Source of the DNA: CAZXNF01 sp050741255 | GTDB lineage: Bacteria; Pseudomonadota; Gammaproteobacteria; Burkholderiales; SG8-41 | Reading direction: 5' to 3' | Assembly (NCBI GenBank): GCA_050741255.1 | Contig: JBOIEQ010000012.1 | Coordinates: 1-49,950, forward strand | DNA length: 49,950 nt | In this document: positions 31,976-39,555 of the stretch, piece after piece | Numbering within the stretch: position 1 is the first letter of the stretch | Layout of the letters: every line of letters starts with the position of its first letter | Program-made: the position numbers and the translations under genes | The notes under the pieces: generated by a model | The model's input: only the letters and a program-made list of their open reading frames with translations | Told to the model about the DNA's origin: nothing | Database searches by the model: none

Positions 31976-32530
31976 CTAAGTGCTGCCGGTGATGAACTCC
32001 ACGTCCTGAACGATGCCGTTCGCATCGAAGGTCACGATCAGCCGCTTGCGAAAAACCTGCGGACTGAACACTGTTCCCCGCGTCTCGGCATACGCGTAAA
32101 CCGCAGCCTCGGCCTCGTGGGACTTGATCATCGGATAGACATAATAACCGCCGGGTTTTCCGAAAAGCTTCAGCACCTCCGGCCGCGTCGTTCTGCCCTT
32201 CACGATGTTCGCCACCTTGCTGTCGTCAAAGTCCGATTTGTCCTCTGCCCGGGACGAGACGAATTCACTACCGACCAGCAAGTAGTCGTAGAAATAAAAG
32301 ACGGCGGACCGCGCGGTCGTCGCGGCATAGGCAATGGCACTGATGTTCTTATCGTTCTTCACAAGAACGGCGGTTTGAGTCGGCGGCCCTAGCTTTGCCA
32401 CCACGGCGGCGTAGTTGGTTTGGCCGTAATTGAAGGCTTCCGCATCGGCACGCACGAAGTCCTTGCCGGCACAGCCGGTCAATACCGATAGCACCGCACA
32501 CAGAAATGCCTGTCGCGCGGTCAAGCCCAT
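31976..32530 (-). CDS. Lipoprotein, SmpA/BamE-like layout
   Basis: A 184-aa outer- or inner-membrane lipoprotein. The signal ends in the lipobox LTGC (residues about 17-20). The mature protein has two short alpha/beta units, each opening with a V-x-x-x-(L/F)-G-(P/K)-P helix cap: NYAAVVAKLGPPTQTA and TTRPEVLKLFGKPGGYYVYP. The second is followed by a beta hairpin ending in DANGIVQDVEFITGS. This layout resembles the SmpA/OmlA (BamE) fold, here apparently duplicated. Function is unknown. Start chosen because the signal peptide begins at MGLTARQAFL. Confidence 0.78.
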   Translation of the reverse strand: MGLTARQAFLCAVLSVLTGCAGKDFVRADAEAFNYGQTNYAAVVAKLGPPTQTAVLVKNDKNISAIAYAATTARSAVFYFYDYLLVGSEFVSSRAEDKSDFDDSKVANIVKGRTTRPEVLKLFGKPGGYYVYPMIKSHEAEAAVYAYAETRGTVFSPQVFRKRLIVTFDANGIVQDVEFITGST

Positions 32531-32776
32531 ACGCGTTCCTCCCTGTGTGGTCCGTTCGCCGGGGCACCTGCCCGCGGCCGGGACAGCCGATTATCGGAGT
32601 CGCCGCCGGCAACAGGCAACCCGCCGCACCTGCAGCCCCGCCCCCTCTGCCACAACCGACCGGCCAAACCAAGCCCCCCGGTGCGCGATTCCACGGCGCG
32701 GTTGCCGGGAACTGGCGCCTGAAGAGAAAATTCCGCATCCCGGCGCGTTCGCCGGATACCAACCGCCAACGACCTC

Positions 32777-33436
32777 ATGAAAACAGGTTTTGTGACTGTG
32801 TGCGCGCGACCGTCGGCCGTCCTGTTAGCGCTGCTGGTAACCGGTTGCGCGGCCTATACCCCGCGGTTCGACCAGGCCGCCAGGCCCGCCGCGACGGATG
32901 CTTTCATTTATGGCCGGTTTGCCATCGACTCCAGGAGCACGCCCCTTGCGCTCGATGGCCACAACACCATGGGGTTCACGTTGCAATGCAGGGACGGCAG
33001 CAGCTACCTCCTGCGCTTCTACAACGCGAATCCGCTCCACGTCATCAAGGTGCAACCTTCGACGTGCAGTGTGACGGAAACAGTCTTCTCGAATGCGGAC
33101 GGCATCGTCAGATCGCGGAAGCCGTACACGGGGTCCCTGCTGCAGAACATCGAATTGAAAGCGGGCACCGGCTACTACGTGGGAGACTATTTCGCCGTCG
33201 CCGGCGTCTACAGCAGCGGCTACGGCGTCACCACGACGTGGCGGGTGGTCGATGCGAAAGCCAACTACACGCGAACGACATCGGACATGAAGACCGCATA
33301 CGCCGGCCTCAAGGAACTGCGGACCGAAGACCTGACGCGCCGGCAAGGCCGGGCGGGCGAACTTCCCGAATACCCCCCCAACCGGTCGGGCAGCGGTACC
33401 CCGGCTGACATGCTCGATGAGCTGCCTCTGCCTTGA
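32777..33436 (+). CDS. Lipoprotein of unknown function
   Basis: A 219-aa lipoprotein with signal peptide and lipobox LVTGCAA (cleavage before Cys24). The mature part is beta-rich: FIYGRFAIDSRS, GFTLQCRDGSSYLLRFYN, and KAGTGYYVGDYFAVAGVYSS. It ends in a Pro-rich tail. The pattern of a Gly-rich GRF and FTLQ/L strand resembles small immunoglobulin-like or transthyretin-like lipoproteins, but I cannot name it. It is divergent from the SmpA-like lipoprotein gene (246 bp apart), and its stop codon region abuts the leader of the next Bug gene. Confidence 0.75.
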   Translation: MKTGFVTVCARPSAVLLALLVTGCAAYTPRFDQAARPAATDAFIYGRFAIDSRSTPLALDGHNTMGFTLQCRDGSSYLLRFYNANPLHVIKVQPSTCSVTETVFSNADGIVRSRKPYTGSLLQNIELKAGTGYYVGDYFAVAGVYSSGYGVTTTWRVVDAKANYTRTTSDMKTAYAGLKELRTEDLTRRQGRAGELPEYPPNRSGSGTPADMLDELPLP

Positions 33437-33475
33437 TGATCGCCCCCCCAGTACTGCCTGACGCCCACGCGGATC

Positions 33476-33503
33476 AGGACACCCGGATGAGGAATGCTAC
33501 GAT
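33476..33503 (+). promoter_or_regulatory. Predicted promoter of the Bug gene at 33547
   Basis: AGGACA, a 16-base spacer and TACGAT, with a start near 33510. This supports the ATG at 33547 over earlier in-frame ATGs at 33487 and 33502. Confidence 0.4.
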
Positions 33504-33546
33504 GCGCACCCTTTTCCCTCCTCATCTCCGACCAGAAGACCTCGCA

Positions 33547-34554
33547 ATGCACCCGACTGCACTTCGTACCGCACGCCCCTGCTCGCGTCTCCGCACACTC
33601 TTCCACGTTGCAGGCCTGTCGGTCTTCAGCGCGCTGGCGGTCTCCGGCCACGTGCAGGCACAGGCCTTCCCGTCCAAGACGATGCGCATCGTCGTGCCGG
33701 CCGTGCCGGGCGGCGGCACAGACATCCTGGCGCGACTGCTGAGCCCCAAGCTCACCGAAATCTTCGGCCAAACCGTCGTCGTCGACAACCGCGGCGGCGC
33801 GTTCACCAACATCGGCACCGAGATCGTCGCGAAGTCACCGCCCGACGGCTACACCGTGCTGATCGCCACCACGCCGCACGCGATCAACCCGACGCTGCTG
33901 CCCAAGCTGCCGTTCGACCCGATCAACGACTTCAGCATGATCAGCCAGCTCGCGCTGACACAGACCGTACTCGTCGTGCACCCGTCGCTGCCGGTCAGCA
34001 ATGTCAAGGAGTTCATCGCGCTCGCCAGGGCCAAGCCCGGCTCGCTGACGGCCGGCACCGCCGGCGGCAACTCGGCCTATCTCGCCGTGGAAATGCTGAA
34101 GTCGATGGCCAAGATCGATGCCGTCAACATCCCCTACAAGGGCGCGGGCCAGGCGTTGAACGACACCGTGGCCGGCCACGTGCAGTTCCAGGTGAACACG
34201 CTCCTCGCCGCGCTGCCCTTCATCCAGAGCGGCCGCCTGCGCGCGATCGGCGTGTGCGGTGCCAAACGCGCGGCCGCGCTGCCCAACGTGCAGACCGTGG
34301 CGGAGACGATCAAGGGCTTCGAGTCGAGCGGCTGGTACGCGCTGATGGGGCCCGCCGGCATGCCGCGCGACGTCGTGCTGAAGATCAATGACGGCTTCGC
34401 CAAGGCTCTGCGCATGCCGGAGATCACCAAGCGCCTCGCCGACATGGGTGTCGACGTGGTGGCGGGCTCGCCGGACGAACTGACCCGGCTCATGCCGCTC
34501 GAGATCAAGAAGTGGGGCGCCGTCGTCAAGAGCTCGGGCGCCAAGGCGGAATGA
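33547..34554 (+). CDS. Bug/TctC-family periplasmic substrate-binding protein
   Basis: A 335-aa receptor with a long signal region (HPTALRTARPCSRLRTLFHV then AGLSVFSALAVSGHVQAQ). The ligand loop is AVPGGGTDILAR and the second-lobe motif NIPYKGAGQALNDTVAGHVQ. The DNRGGAFTNIG loop is unlike the usual RxGAGG form. Earlier in-frame starts are rejected because they would lie before the predicted promoter start. It sits beside the lipoprotein gene and converges with the HIT-like gene across a GC palindrome. Confidence 0.92.
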   Translation: MHPTALRTARPCSRLRTLFHVAGLSVFSALAVSGHVQAQAFPSKTMRIVVPAVPGGGTDILARLLSPKLTEIFGQTVVVDNRGGAFTNIGTEIVAKSPPDGYTVLIATTPHAINPTLLPKLPFDPINDFSMISQLALTQTVLVVHPSLPVSNVKEFIALARAKPGSLTAGTAGGNSAYLAVEMLKSMAKIDAVNIPYKGAGQALNDTVAGHVQFQVNTLLAALPFIQSGRLRAIGVCGAKRAAALPNVQTVAETIKGFESSGWYALMGPAGMPRDVVLKINDGFAKALRMPEITKRLADMGVDVVAGSPDELTRLMPLEIKKWGAVVKSSGAKAE

Positions 34555-34562
34555 GCTGAACC

Positions 34563-34576
34563 CCGGCGCGCGCCGG
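34563..34576. terminator. GC palindrome between convergent genes
   Basis: A perfect 14-bp palindrome CCGGCGCGCGCCGG lies 9 bases after the Bug stop and 13 before the end of the HIT-like gene. T-residues (AATTTCT) follow on the plus strand. Likely a bidirectional terminator, though the hairpin has little loop. Confidence 0.4.
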
Positions 34577-34588
34577 AATTTCTCCCGC

Positions 34589-35041
34589 TCAGAAGTTGCG
34601 GTATTTGTCCGTCGCGAGCAGGCGGGCCATCTCCGCCTTCAGCGCCGCGATGTCGTCCGGCCGCAGCGGCTCCAGGTTTCCCATCTGTTCCTTGAATGCC
34701 GCCGCCGTCGGCGGAAACGCCAGCGCGTGGCCCCACGGCTGCAGCTTGGCGTTGCGCGCGCGCCCGTACAGGTGGACGTGCAGTTCGTGCCGCCAGTTGC
34801 CGTTGTCCTGGTAGTTGATGCGCCCGAGGTCGATGCCCTTGCGCGTCAGGACCGTCTGCATCGCCTCGCCGGCGACCATGGTCAGCTTCATCAGCTCAAT
34901 CGCCTGCTCGCGCGAGAGCTGCGTGCGGTCTTCCACCACCACCTTCGGATTGATGATCAGGTGTCCGCCATCGCCGCGCGAGACATGCGGATGCTCGAGG
35001 GTGACGACGATGAAATGCGGTGATTCGAGGATGAGCAGCAT
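34589..35041 (-). CDS. HIT-like protein with altered His triad
   Basis: A 150-aa protein of the HIT (histidine triad) fold. The segment NYQDNGNWRHELHVHLYGRA (residues 76-95) matches the HIT catalytic region, but where the motif is H-x-H-x-H the first position is Glu86 (HELHVHLY), with His85 next to it. GHLIINPKVVVEDRTQLS is the usual preceding region. HIT proteins are nucleotide hydrolases or transferases; the change leaves the activity uncertain. The ATG at 35041 is chosen because the family N-terminus begins there (MLLILESPHFIVV). It is divergent from the 84-aa paralogue B. Confidence 0.78.
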   Translation of the reverse strand: MLLILESPHFIVVTLEHPHVSRGDGGHLIINPKVVVEDRTQLSREQAIELMKLTMVAGEAMQTVLTRKGIDLGRINYQDNGNWRHELHVHLYGRARNAKLQPWGHALAFPPTAAAFKEQMGNLEPLRPDDIAALKAEMARLLATDKYRNF

Positions 35042-35153
35042 GTGCGGAGCCGTGGAGCCTGTTGCGATGTGCAGGCCGGAACGGCGGCATGGTAGCAGGC
35101 CCTTGCCGCCCACCGGGCCGGCCCCGCCGTTGATCGGCACAACGCCCTGCCCC

Positions 35154-35178
35154 GCAAAATGCCGATGGTAGTATTTTG
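35154..35178 (+). promoter_or_regulatory. Conserved 25-bp promoter block, copy 2
   Basis: Matches 31146-31170 at 24 of 25 positions. The extended -10 TGGTAGTAT is at 35166-35174 and the CAAAAT/ATTTTG inverted repeat at 35155-35178. The ATG of paralogue B is 35 bases downstream. Confidence 0.65.
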
Positions 35179-35213
35179 GCCTCGCACAACGCACCGCTTG
35201 CGCGGCCACCGTC

Positions 35214-35468
35214 ATGCCCTTCACCAGCACCGGGTTCACCGCCCTGCGGTTCAAGGTTGCCCAGTACGTATTGTCGGTGGCGCCCGATACCTCGGTTTCC
35301 CTGGAGTGGCCGGATCAGCCGCCCACGCCGGAAGATCCGGATTTCACGTTCGTGATCCGATTCAAGCGCCGGGAAGTTACGGTGACGCTGTCCGCGCACG
35401 ACGTGACGAACGGGAGCGACTGGCGGGTACAGATCGATGACGCGATGAACCGCGTCACGCTCGGTTAG
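35214..35468 (+). CDS. 84-aa hypothetical protein, paralogue B
   Basis: An 84-aa protein (MPFTSTGFTALRFKVAQYVL start) closely related to the protein at 31202-31456, with the same length, the same FVIRFKRREVTVTLSA core and DWRVQIDDAMNRV end. Most changes are conservative, so both copies appear to be under selection. No known family is recognised. It is divergent from the HIT-like gene by about 170 bp. The shared upstream block suggests the two paralogues respond to the same signal. Confidence 0.85.
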   Translation: MPFTSTGFTALRFKVAQYVLSVAPDTSVSLEWPDQPPTPEDPDFTFVIRFKRREVTVTLSAHDVTNGSDWRVQIDDAMNRVTLG

Positions 35469-35490
35469 GCCCCGGCGCGCAGTTCGTCCG

Positions 35491-35607
35491 TCAATGCGCC
35501 AGCAGCATCACTATCAGCACGCCGAAAAGCACGACGCCGGCCACCCATAAGGCGAGGGGCAGCGGGTCCTCTTCGTCAGCGGGCTTCTCTTGATCGGCTT
35601 CGATCAT
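35491..35607 (-). CDS. 38-aa membrane peptide
   Basis: A 38-residue protein: an acidic cytoplasmic head (MIEADQEKPADEEDPLPLA) and one hydrophobic helix (LWVAGVVLFGVLIVMLLAH). The strong ribosome site ACGGAGGCGAG lies at the right distance before the ATG, and the frame has no other reason to be open. It is a single-pass inner-membrane protein, N-in by the acidic head. Function unknown. An inverted repeat (CTGTCGG / CCGACAG, 35669-35689) stands in its upstream region. Confidence 0.65.
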   Translation of the reverse strand: MIEADQEKPADEEDPLPLALWVAGVVLFGVLIVMLLAH

Positions 35608-35745
35608 GCTCGCCTCCGTCAAAAGCCACGAACCGAAAGTGAGCATGCGCGCGGATTCCAGCGGCGGTCTGTCGGTGTCCCGCCGACAGCGCACTGACAC
35701 GAGCGGCGTTTGCTGCGGCGCCGCGAAACTCAAATTCCGGCGCTG

Positions 35746-35994
35746 TTACGACTCTTGAAGGCTACCCGGGTGGTCGGCTGGCGGGTCCGCTTCCACGATC
35801 ATCTGCTGGCCGCACAGACGCGCGGCCTCGATCGCCTCTATCGGCCTTTCGTAATGACAGCCGCCGTTGACGCGCGGAAAGGCGTAGGGCGTCGCATTTC
35901 TGCAGATCCAGCACTGGGCATCCCACTTGCCGAGAGGGTTTTTCACGGCCATCGCGACGACAACCCACGGACCTTCACGAAACAACGCGTGCAT
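35746..35994 (-). CDS. Small hypothetical protein (82 aa) with Cys motifs
   Basis: An 82-aa protein beginning MHALFREGPWVVVAMAVKNP, with GKWDAQCWICRNA in the centre and IEAIEAARLCGQQMIVEADP near the end. I do not recognise the family. It shares a common layout with the 68-aa protein at 36449: Trp, then K-W-x-A-x-C, then E-A-x-E-A-A, then Gly and M-(I/V)-(V/L)-E. C-W-I-C could bind a metal. An AGGAGCC site precedes the ATG at 35994; longer in-frame extension upstream is low-complexity and rejected. Confidence 0.65.
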   Translation of the reverse strand: MHALFREGPWVVVAMAVKNPLGKWDAQCWICRNATPYAFPRVNGGCHYERPIEAIEAARLCGQQMIVEADPPADHPGSLQES

Positions 35995-36448
35995 GCCTGG
36001 CTCCTGCCTGCAATCAAGGGGGCCGGTGGCAGACACCGCGCCGTGCCCCGCCAGGCGAGAGCGACTCACCTGCCGGAGGCGACCAATAAGGCGACGCCGG
36101 GGTGTTCCGAGGGAGCGGAGTCCGGCGCCGTTGCCGGCCCCTCTGGGGACAGGGGGAGCCGACGCAGGGAACGATAGTGGGTTCGCCGGGGCCGGCATGT
36201 CCGACTCCGTCTGATTCTGGGGGCGGCACGCGCAGCGTACAAAGAACGGCCCCGGAAGCTCATCGCTGGACCCGAAACCGGGGCCGTTGCCGGTGGCCAA
36301 GGGATGGCAAGCAGACCGGAAGCTGCCGACGATGGGAGCGTAAATCCCGCCGGGCACGACGCTCTGTACGCTGCCGCACATTCACTCGCCGGGGAGACTG
36401 TCCGCGCGGGCCAGGCGCCGGATCAGGGAAACTGCGGTTTTCGGGACC
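35995..36448. other. Gene-free, hairpin-rich region
   Basis: No supported gene lies here. It contains two long-range inverted repeats (36133-36141 with 36188-36196; 36245-36255 with 36278-36288) and two copies of GCCGTTGCCGG (36127-36137 and 36283-36293). The region may hold terminators or leader structure for the flanking minus-strand genes, or a degenerate repeat element. Confidence 0.5.
36245..36288. repeat. Perfect 11-bp inverted repeat
   Basis: AACGGCCCCGG and CCGGGGCCGTT, separated by 22 bases, can form a stable hairpin. No T-run of note follows on either strand. Confidence 0.6.
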
Positions 36449-36655
36449 TTAGCTGCCGCTGTTTTCGAGCACCATGCGGTCGCCGAACACCAGCGCGGCT
36501 TCGCAGGCGGCTTCCGGCGTATCGAACATGCCGTCGAGGATGTAATCCAGCGGCTCGCCGCGATTCTTGAGGAGGCAGGACGCGCCCCACTTGTCCGCAA
36601 CCGGGGTCGCGGTGGCGGTGATGGTCCATCCCAGTTCTACAACGGTCATCTGCAT
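36449..36655 (-). CDS. Small hypothetical protein (68 aa)
   Basis: A 68-aa protein starting MQMTVVELGWTITATATPVA with DKWGASCLLKNRGEP and TPEAACEAALVFGDRMVLEN. It is related in layout to the 82-aa protein at 35746-35994, 450 bp downstream. One of its two Met starts (36655 or 36649) is used; neither has a clear ribosome site. The composition and helix-forming EAACEAALVFG segment look coding. No family recognised; cytoplasmic. Confidence 0.6.
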   Translation of the reverse strand: MQMTVVELGWTITATATPVADKWGASCLLKNRGEPLDYILDGMFDTPEAACEAALVFGDRMVLENSGS

Positions 36656-36794
36656 GGGAATTTTGGCAACCGGCAACCGGGGGCTGGCGACGATGGCAGT
36701 ATGGTATCGCAGTGTCCTACAGCGGCGCTGTGGACTACAGCACGGCCACCCGCGGTCCCGCACGTTAGCCCGAACGGACTAACGCGCCCCGTCC

Positions 36795-37088
36795 CTACTG
36801 CATCGTTGCCGCCGGCCCGTCGTCGTCCGGTACCGTCGCCAGCGCCACGGCGAGGTTCTCCAGCCCGTCCGCGACCCGGCCCGCCTCGTCTTCCGTCAGG
36901 TCCTGCTTGGCGAGCAGGTCGATCGTTTCATCGCTGGGCAGCGCGCCATGCTTCCGCTGGTAGTGCGCCAGCTGGGCCGCAAGCAGGCGCGCCGCTTCCG
37001 CGACGGTCTCCTTGGATGACTGGGCGAGCATGCGGTCCGTGAGTTTCGTGAATTCCGCGAGGCGGCCGTAGCCGGTCAAATCCAGCAT
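36795..37088 (-). CDS. Hypothetical protein (97 aa)
   Basis: A 97-aa soluble protein, MLDLTGYGRLAEFTKLTDRM at the start, helical throughout (ETVAEAARLLAAQLAHYQRK, then TIDLLAKQDLTEDEAGRVAD). An AAGGAACC ribosome site precedes the ATG. No family recognised; the regular helices and absence of Cys suggest a small helical bundle. It is the last of three closely spaced minus-strand genes (37895 to 36795, gaps of about 40 bp), probably one operon. Confidence 0.7.
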   Translation of the reverse strand: MLDLTGYGRLAEFTKLTDRMLAQSSKETVAEAARLLAAQLAHYQRKHGALPSDETIDLLAKQDLTEDEAGRVADGLENLAVALATVPDDDGPAATMQ

Positions 37089-37127
37089 GGTTCGGTTCCT
37101 TGTGAGCAGCGTAGTGCGGTACCAGCG

Positions 37128-37610
37128 TCAGTGGGAAGGCTTGCGGTGGCGCACCTTCTCGGTCAGCAGGTGCCGTTCGTGCAGCAGGCTGCCCGCGTCG
37201 CCCTGCTCCGGGCGCGGCCACGCGGCCAGCGCCCCCTTAACCGCCGCGTGCGCCATCGCCACATGCGGATCCTCCCGCACGTAAGGCCAGTAGCGTTGCG
37301 CAAACGCATGCGCCGCCGCGTCGGACTTCGGCGGCGTGATGAAGTGCTCCACCGCCCCGCGCACGGTGCCGGCCAGTTCGGTCAGCACCGGCGGCTTCGC
37401 ATCGCCCGCAAGGTCCAGGTCGACCATCAGCTCGGACAGGCCGCGCAGCCAGCCGAAGGCCGGATCGGTGGTCAGCAGGCGCAGGAGTTCGCCCGGGGAG
37501 AGCACCGCGGCATGGTCGCGCTCGTAGTCGCGCCGCGCGCGCTCGACCAGCACACGGTGCAGCTCCCGCAGCGTGCCGGCGAGTGTCTGGAGGTCGGAGG
37601 CGTCGGCCAT
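37128..37610 (-). CDS. Hypothetical protein (160 aa)
   Basis: A 160-aa soluble protein. The ATG at 37610 (MADASDLQTLAGTLRELHRV) is preferred over one nine codons upstream because it starts the regular helix. The segments LSPGELLRLLTTDPAFGWLR and LSELMVDLDLAGDA, then RYWPYVREDPHVAMAHAAVK are helical and compact. I have a sense of a family widespread in Burkholderiales but cannot name a function. It is the middle gene of the three-gene operon with the membrane protein at 37653 and the 97-aa protein at 36795. Confidence 0.72.
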   Translation of the reverse strand: MADASDLQTLAGTLRELHRVLVERARRDYERDHAAVLSPGELLRLLTTDPAFGWLRGLSELMVDLDLAGDAKPPVLTELAGTVRGAVEHFITPPKSDAAAHAFAQRYWPYVREDPHVAMAHAAVKGALAAWPRPEQGDAGSLLHERHLLTEKVRHRKPSH

Positions 37611-37652
37611 CCCACTTAGATGGGGGGCCAACCCCATCCGTTCAATCCCGCA

Positions 37653-37895
37653 TCAGCTCGCGATGCTGAGCGCCAGGAAGGGCACCAGGTTGAACAGCAC
37701 GATCCCCAGCTTGTAGAGCGACACCGCCAGGTAATTCAGCGCGTCGAAATGCTCCACGGACAGCTTGAAGCGCTTGGTGTGCTGCCGGTAGGTCCAGTCG
37801 TGACAGAACGCGAACAGGAACACCCAGACCAGCAATATCCCGTAGTTGATCACGGTCGCCCACAGCAGAAATTCCCGCATGAAGTCCACGTTCAT
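37653..37895 (-). CDS. Small membrane protein, DUF6868-like
   Basis: An 80-aa inner-membrane protein with two hydrophobic helices (FLLWATVINYGILLVWVFLF and LYKLGIVLFNLVPFLALSIA). Between them is DWTYRQHTKRFKLSVEHFDA, the central pattern I associate with the DUF6868 family of small Proteobacterial membrane proteins of unknown function. GGGGAG precedes the ATG at 37895. It is the first gene of the operon with the two hypothetical proteins downstream. Confidence 0.75.
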   Translation of the reverse strand: MNVDFMREFLLWATVINYGILLVWVFLFAFCHDWTYRQHTKRFKLSVEHFDALNYLAVSLYKLGIVLFNLVPFLALSIAS

Positions 37896-38171
37896 CACTT
37901 GCTCCCCCCGCGTTGGCCTTGATTGACGACAGTCACATCCCTTCCGCCTGCTCGTCACCCCGGGCAGCCGATGCCCTGATGACCGCAACATACGTGCCAT
38001 GACAGTGACATTTGCCACACTCGGCACGGGATTTGGAAAATCGCGAGAAAACAGCCGATTACGGAAATTGCGCCGTCTGCTGCAAGTGCACATGGCCCTT
38101 CGGACCTATCCACTTCATGCCACTTGCCGACAGATTCACGTCACCGGGACGCGGCGTGCCGGCCAACAGGG

Positions 38172-39392
38172 TCAGCCGCAGACCTCGCGGAACACCCGGA
38201 GGAAGTTGCCGCCGATCACCTTGATAACCGTCGCCTCCGGGATGCCTCGACGCAGCATGGCGGCGGTCAGGTTCGGCCACTGGTCCCAGGTTTCCAGATC
38301 GACGACCTGCATGTTGGGATCGAAACGGTCCTGCGGGCGCCAGCCCACCCAGTTGAACCCCTCGGTCTGCTCGGTCACCATGGCCGGCGACCACTGCAGA
38401 GCACTGTAGTACGGCTTGGCCCAGTCCGTGCCGATGCCCACATGCTCCGCGCCGATCAGGTTGAGCAGGTATTCGATGTGATCCACCACGGCGTCGAGCG
38501 TGGCCCAGCCCGCCGGTTTGCCGGCCTTCGCCGCACGGTCGTCGCCGGTCGCGGGCAACAGGAACGCGGGGAGCGTCACCACCCCGACATAGCCGCCGCG
38601 GTCCGCGATGGCCTTCAGCACATCGTCCGGCGTGCCGCGCGCATGCCCGCTGAGGGCGCGCGCGGACGTGTGGCTGGAAATGATCGGCTTGGCGGAAGAC
38701 AGCGCCGCGTCCCGGCCCGTCCCCGCGCTGCCGTGGGACACATCGACCAGCATGCCGCGCGCGTTGAGCCGGTGCACCAGCGCCTCGCCGAGACGGCTCA
38801 GGCCGCCGTCGTTCTTTTCCAGGCAGCCTTCCCCGAAGCGGTTGCGCAAATTGTTGGTAAGTTGCACGACGCGCAGGCCCATGCCGTGCAGCACGTCCAC
38901 CCGGTCGAGTTTGTCGCCGAAGGGCTCCGCGTTCTGCACGTTGTAGAACACTGCGCGCCGCCCTTCCTTGTGCACGCGTTCGATTTCGGCGGCCGAGCCA
39001 ACGGCCACCACCGCCCCGCCGAGCGCCTTCAGCATCCGGCCCGCACGGTCGAACTCCGCCTGCACCACCTCCCACGCGCTGTCCGGCGGGCCGACCGAAT
39101 ACATCGTGTTGCTGCATGCCGTCACGCCCGCGCTGTTCCAGTAGGCCATGTAGGCCTCGCGGGTGCCTGCATCGGTTGCGCAGCGCTCAAGCAGGTAGTC
39201 GGCGAGGGTGGACTTGATGGCCGAGCGCTTCTTGCCTTCCGCCTGCAGGCGCCGGGCCAGTTCGGCCATGGGCGGGGTCAGCACGCGCTCGGAGACGAAG
39301 CCCGGCGCGAGCGAATCGATGACGATATGTTCGCGGTGAAGCTGGCGCGCCCGCTCCAGGGCGTCTTGTTGGGCGATGGCTTGCGCGTTCAT
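38172..39392 (-). CDS. M19-type dipeptidase-like protein lacking the HxD metal motif
   Basis: A 406-aa membrane-dipeptidase (renal dipeptidase) fold protein. Glu156 (VQNAEPFG), His220 (VDVSHG) and His241 (SSHTSARALSGHARG) occupy the conserved positions. The N-terminal D-G-H-N-D motif that supplies the first His and Asp metal ligands is IDSLAP (residues 25-30) instead, so the binuclear metal site appears incomplete. It may bind one metal, act on another substrate, or be a nonenzymatic relative. No signal peptide: cytoplasmic. It is divergent from the Bug gene at 39556 (163 bp), which suggests a linked substrate. Confidence 0.85.
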   Translation of the reverse strand: MNAQAIAQQDALERARQLHREHIVIDSLAPGFVSERVLTPPMAELARRLQAEGKKRSAIKSTLADYLLERCATDAGTREAYMAYWNSAGVTACSNTMYSVGPPDSAWEVVQAEFDRAGRMLKALGGAVVAVGSAAEIERVHKEGRRAVFYNVQNAEPFGDKLDRVDVLHGMGLRVVQLTNNLRNRFGEGCLEKNDGGLSRLGEALVHRLNARGMLVDVSHGSAGTGRDAALSSAKPIISSHTSARALSGHARGTPDDVLKAIADRGGYVGVVTLPAFLLPATGDDRAAKAGKPAGWATLDAVVDHIEYLLNLIGAEHVGIGTDWAKPYYSALQWSPAMVTEQTEGFNWVGWRPQDRFDPNMQVVDLETWDQWPNLTAAMLRRGIPEATVIKVIGGNFLRVFREVCG

Positions 39393-39555
39393 TCTCTTCC
39401 TTCGTCAAACACCGGCGGCACGTACGGAATGCGGAGTCGATCCCGACGCGGGAGTTTCGCACAGCATACGGCGCCAAGGAACCGCCGGAAACCATGCAGT
39501 AAGATACGCAGCCATTGCGCGGCCGGCGCCGCGCGGACCTACAGAGGGCATCACC

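Noticed and set aside
31890..35697. Shared GTCGGTGT words upstream of the secreted-protein gene (31848) and the 38-aa gene (35607).
   Set aside because: Only 8 bases in common plus a GCAC, too short in GC-rich DNA to claim a site.
36689..36703. A third possible copy of the CGATGG-AGTAT promoter core.
   Set aside because: Only a partial match (about 12 of 14 bases), in the opposite orientation to the nearest gene.
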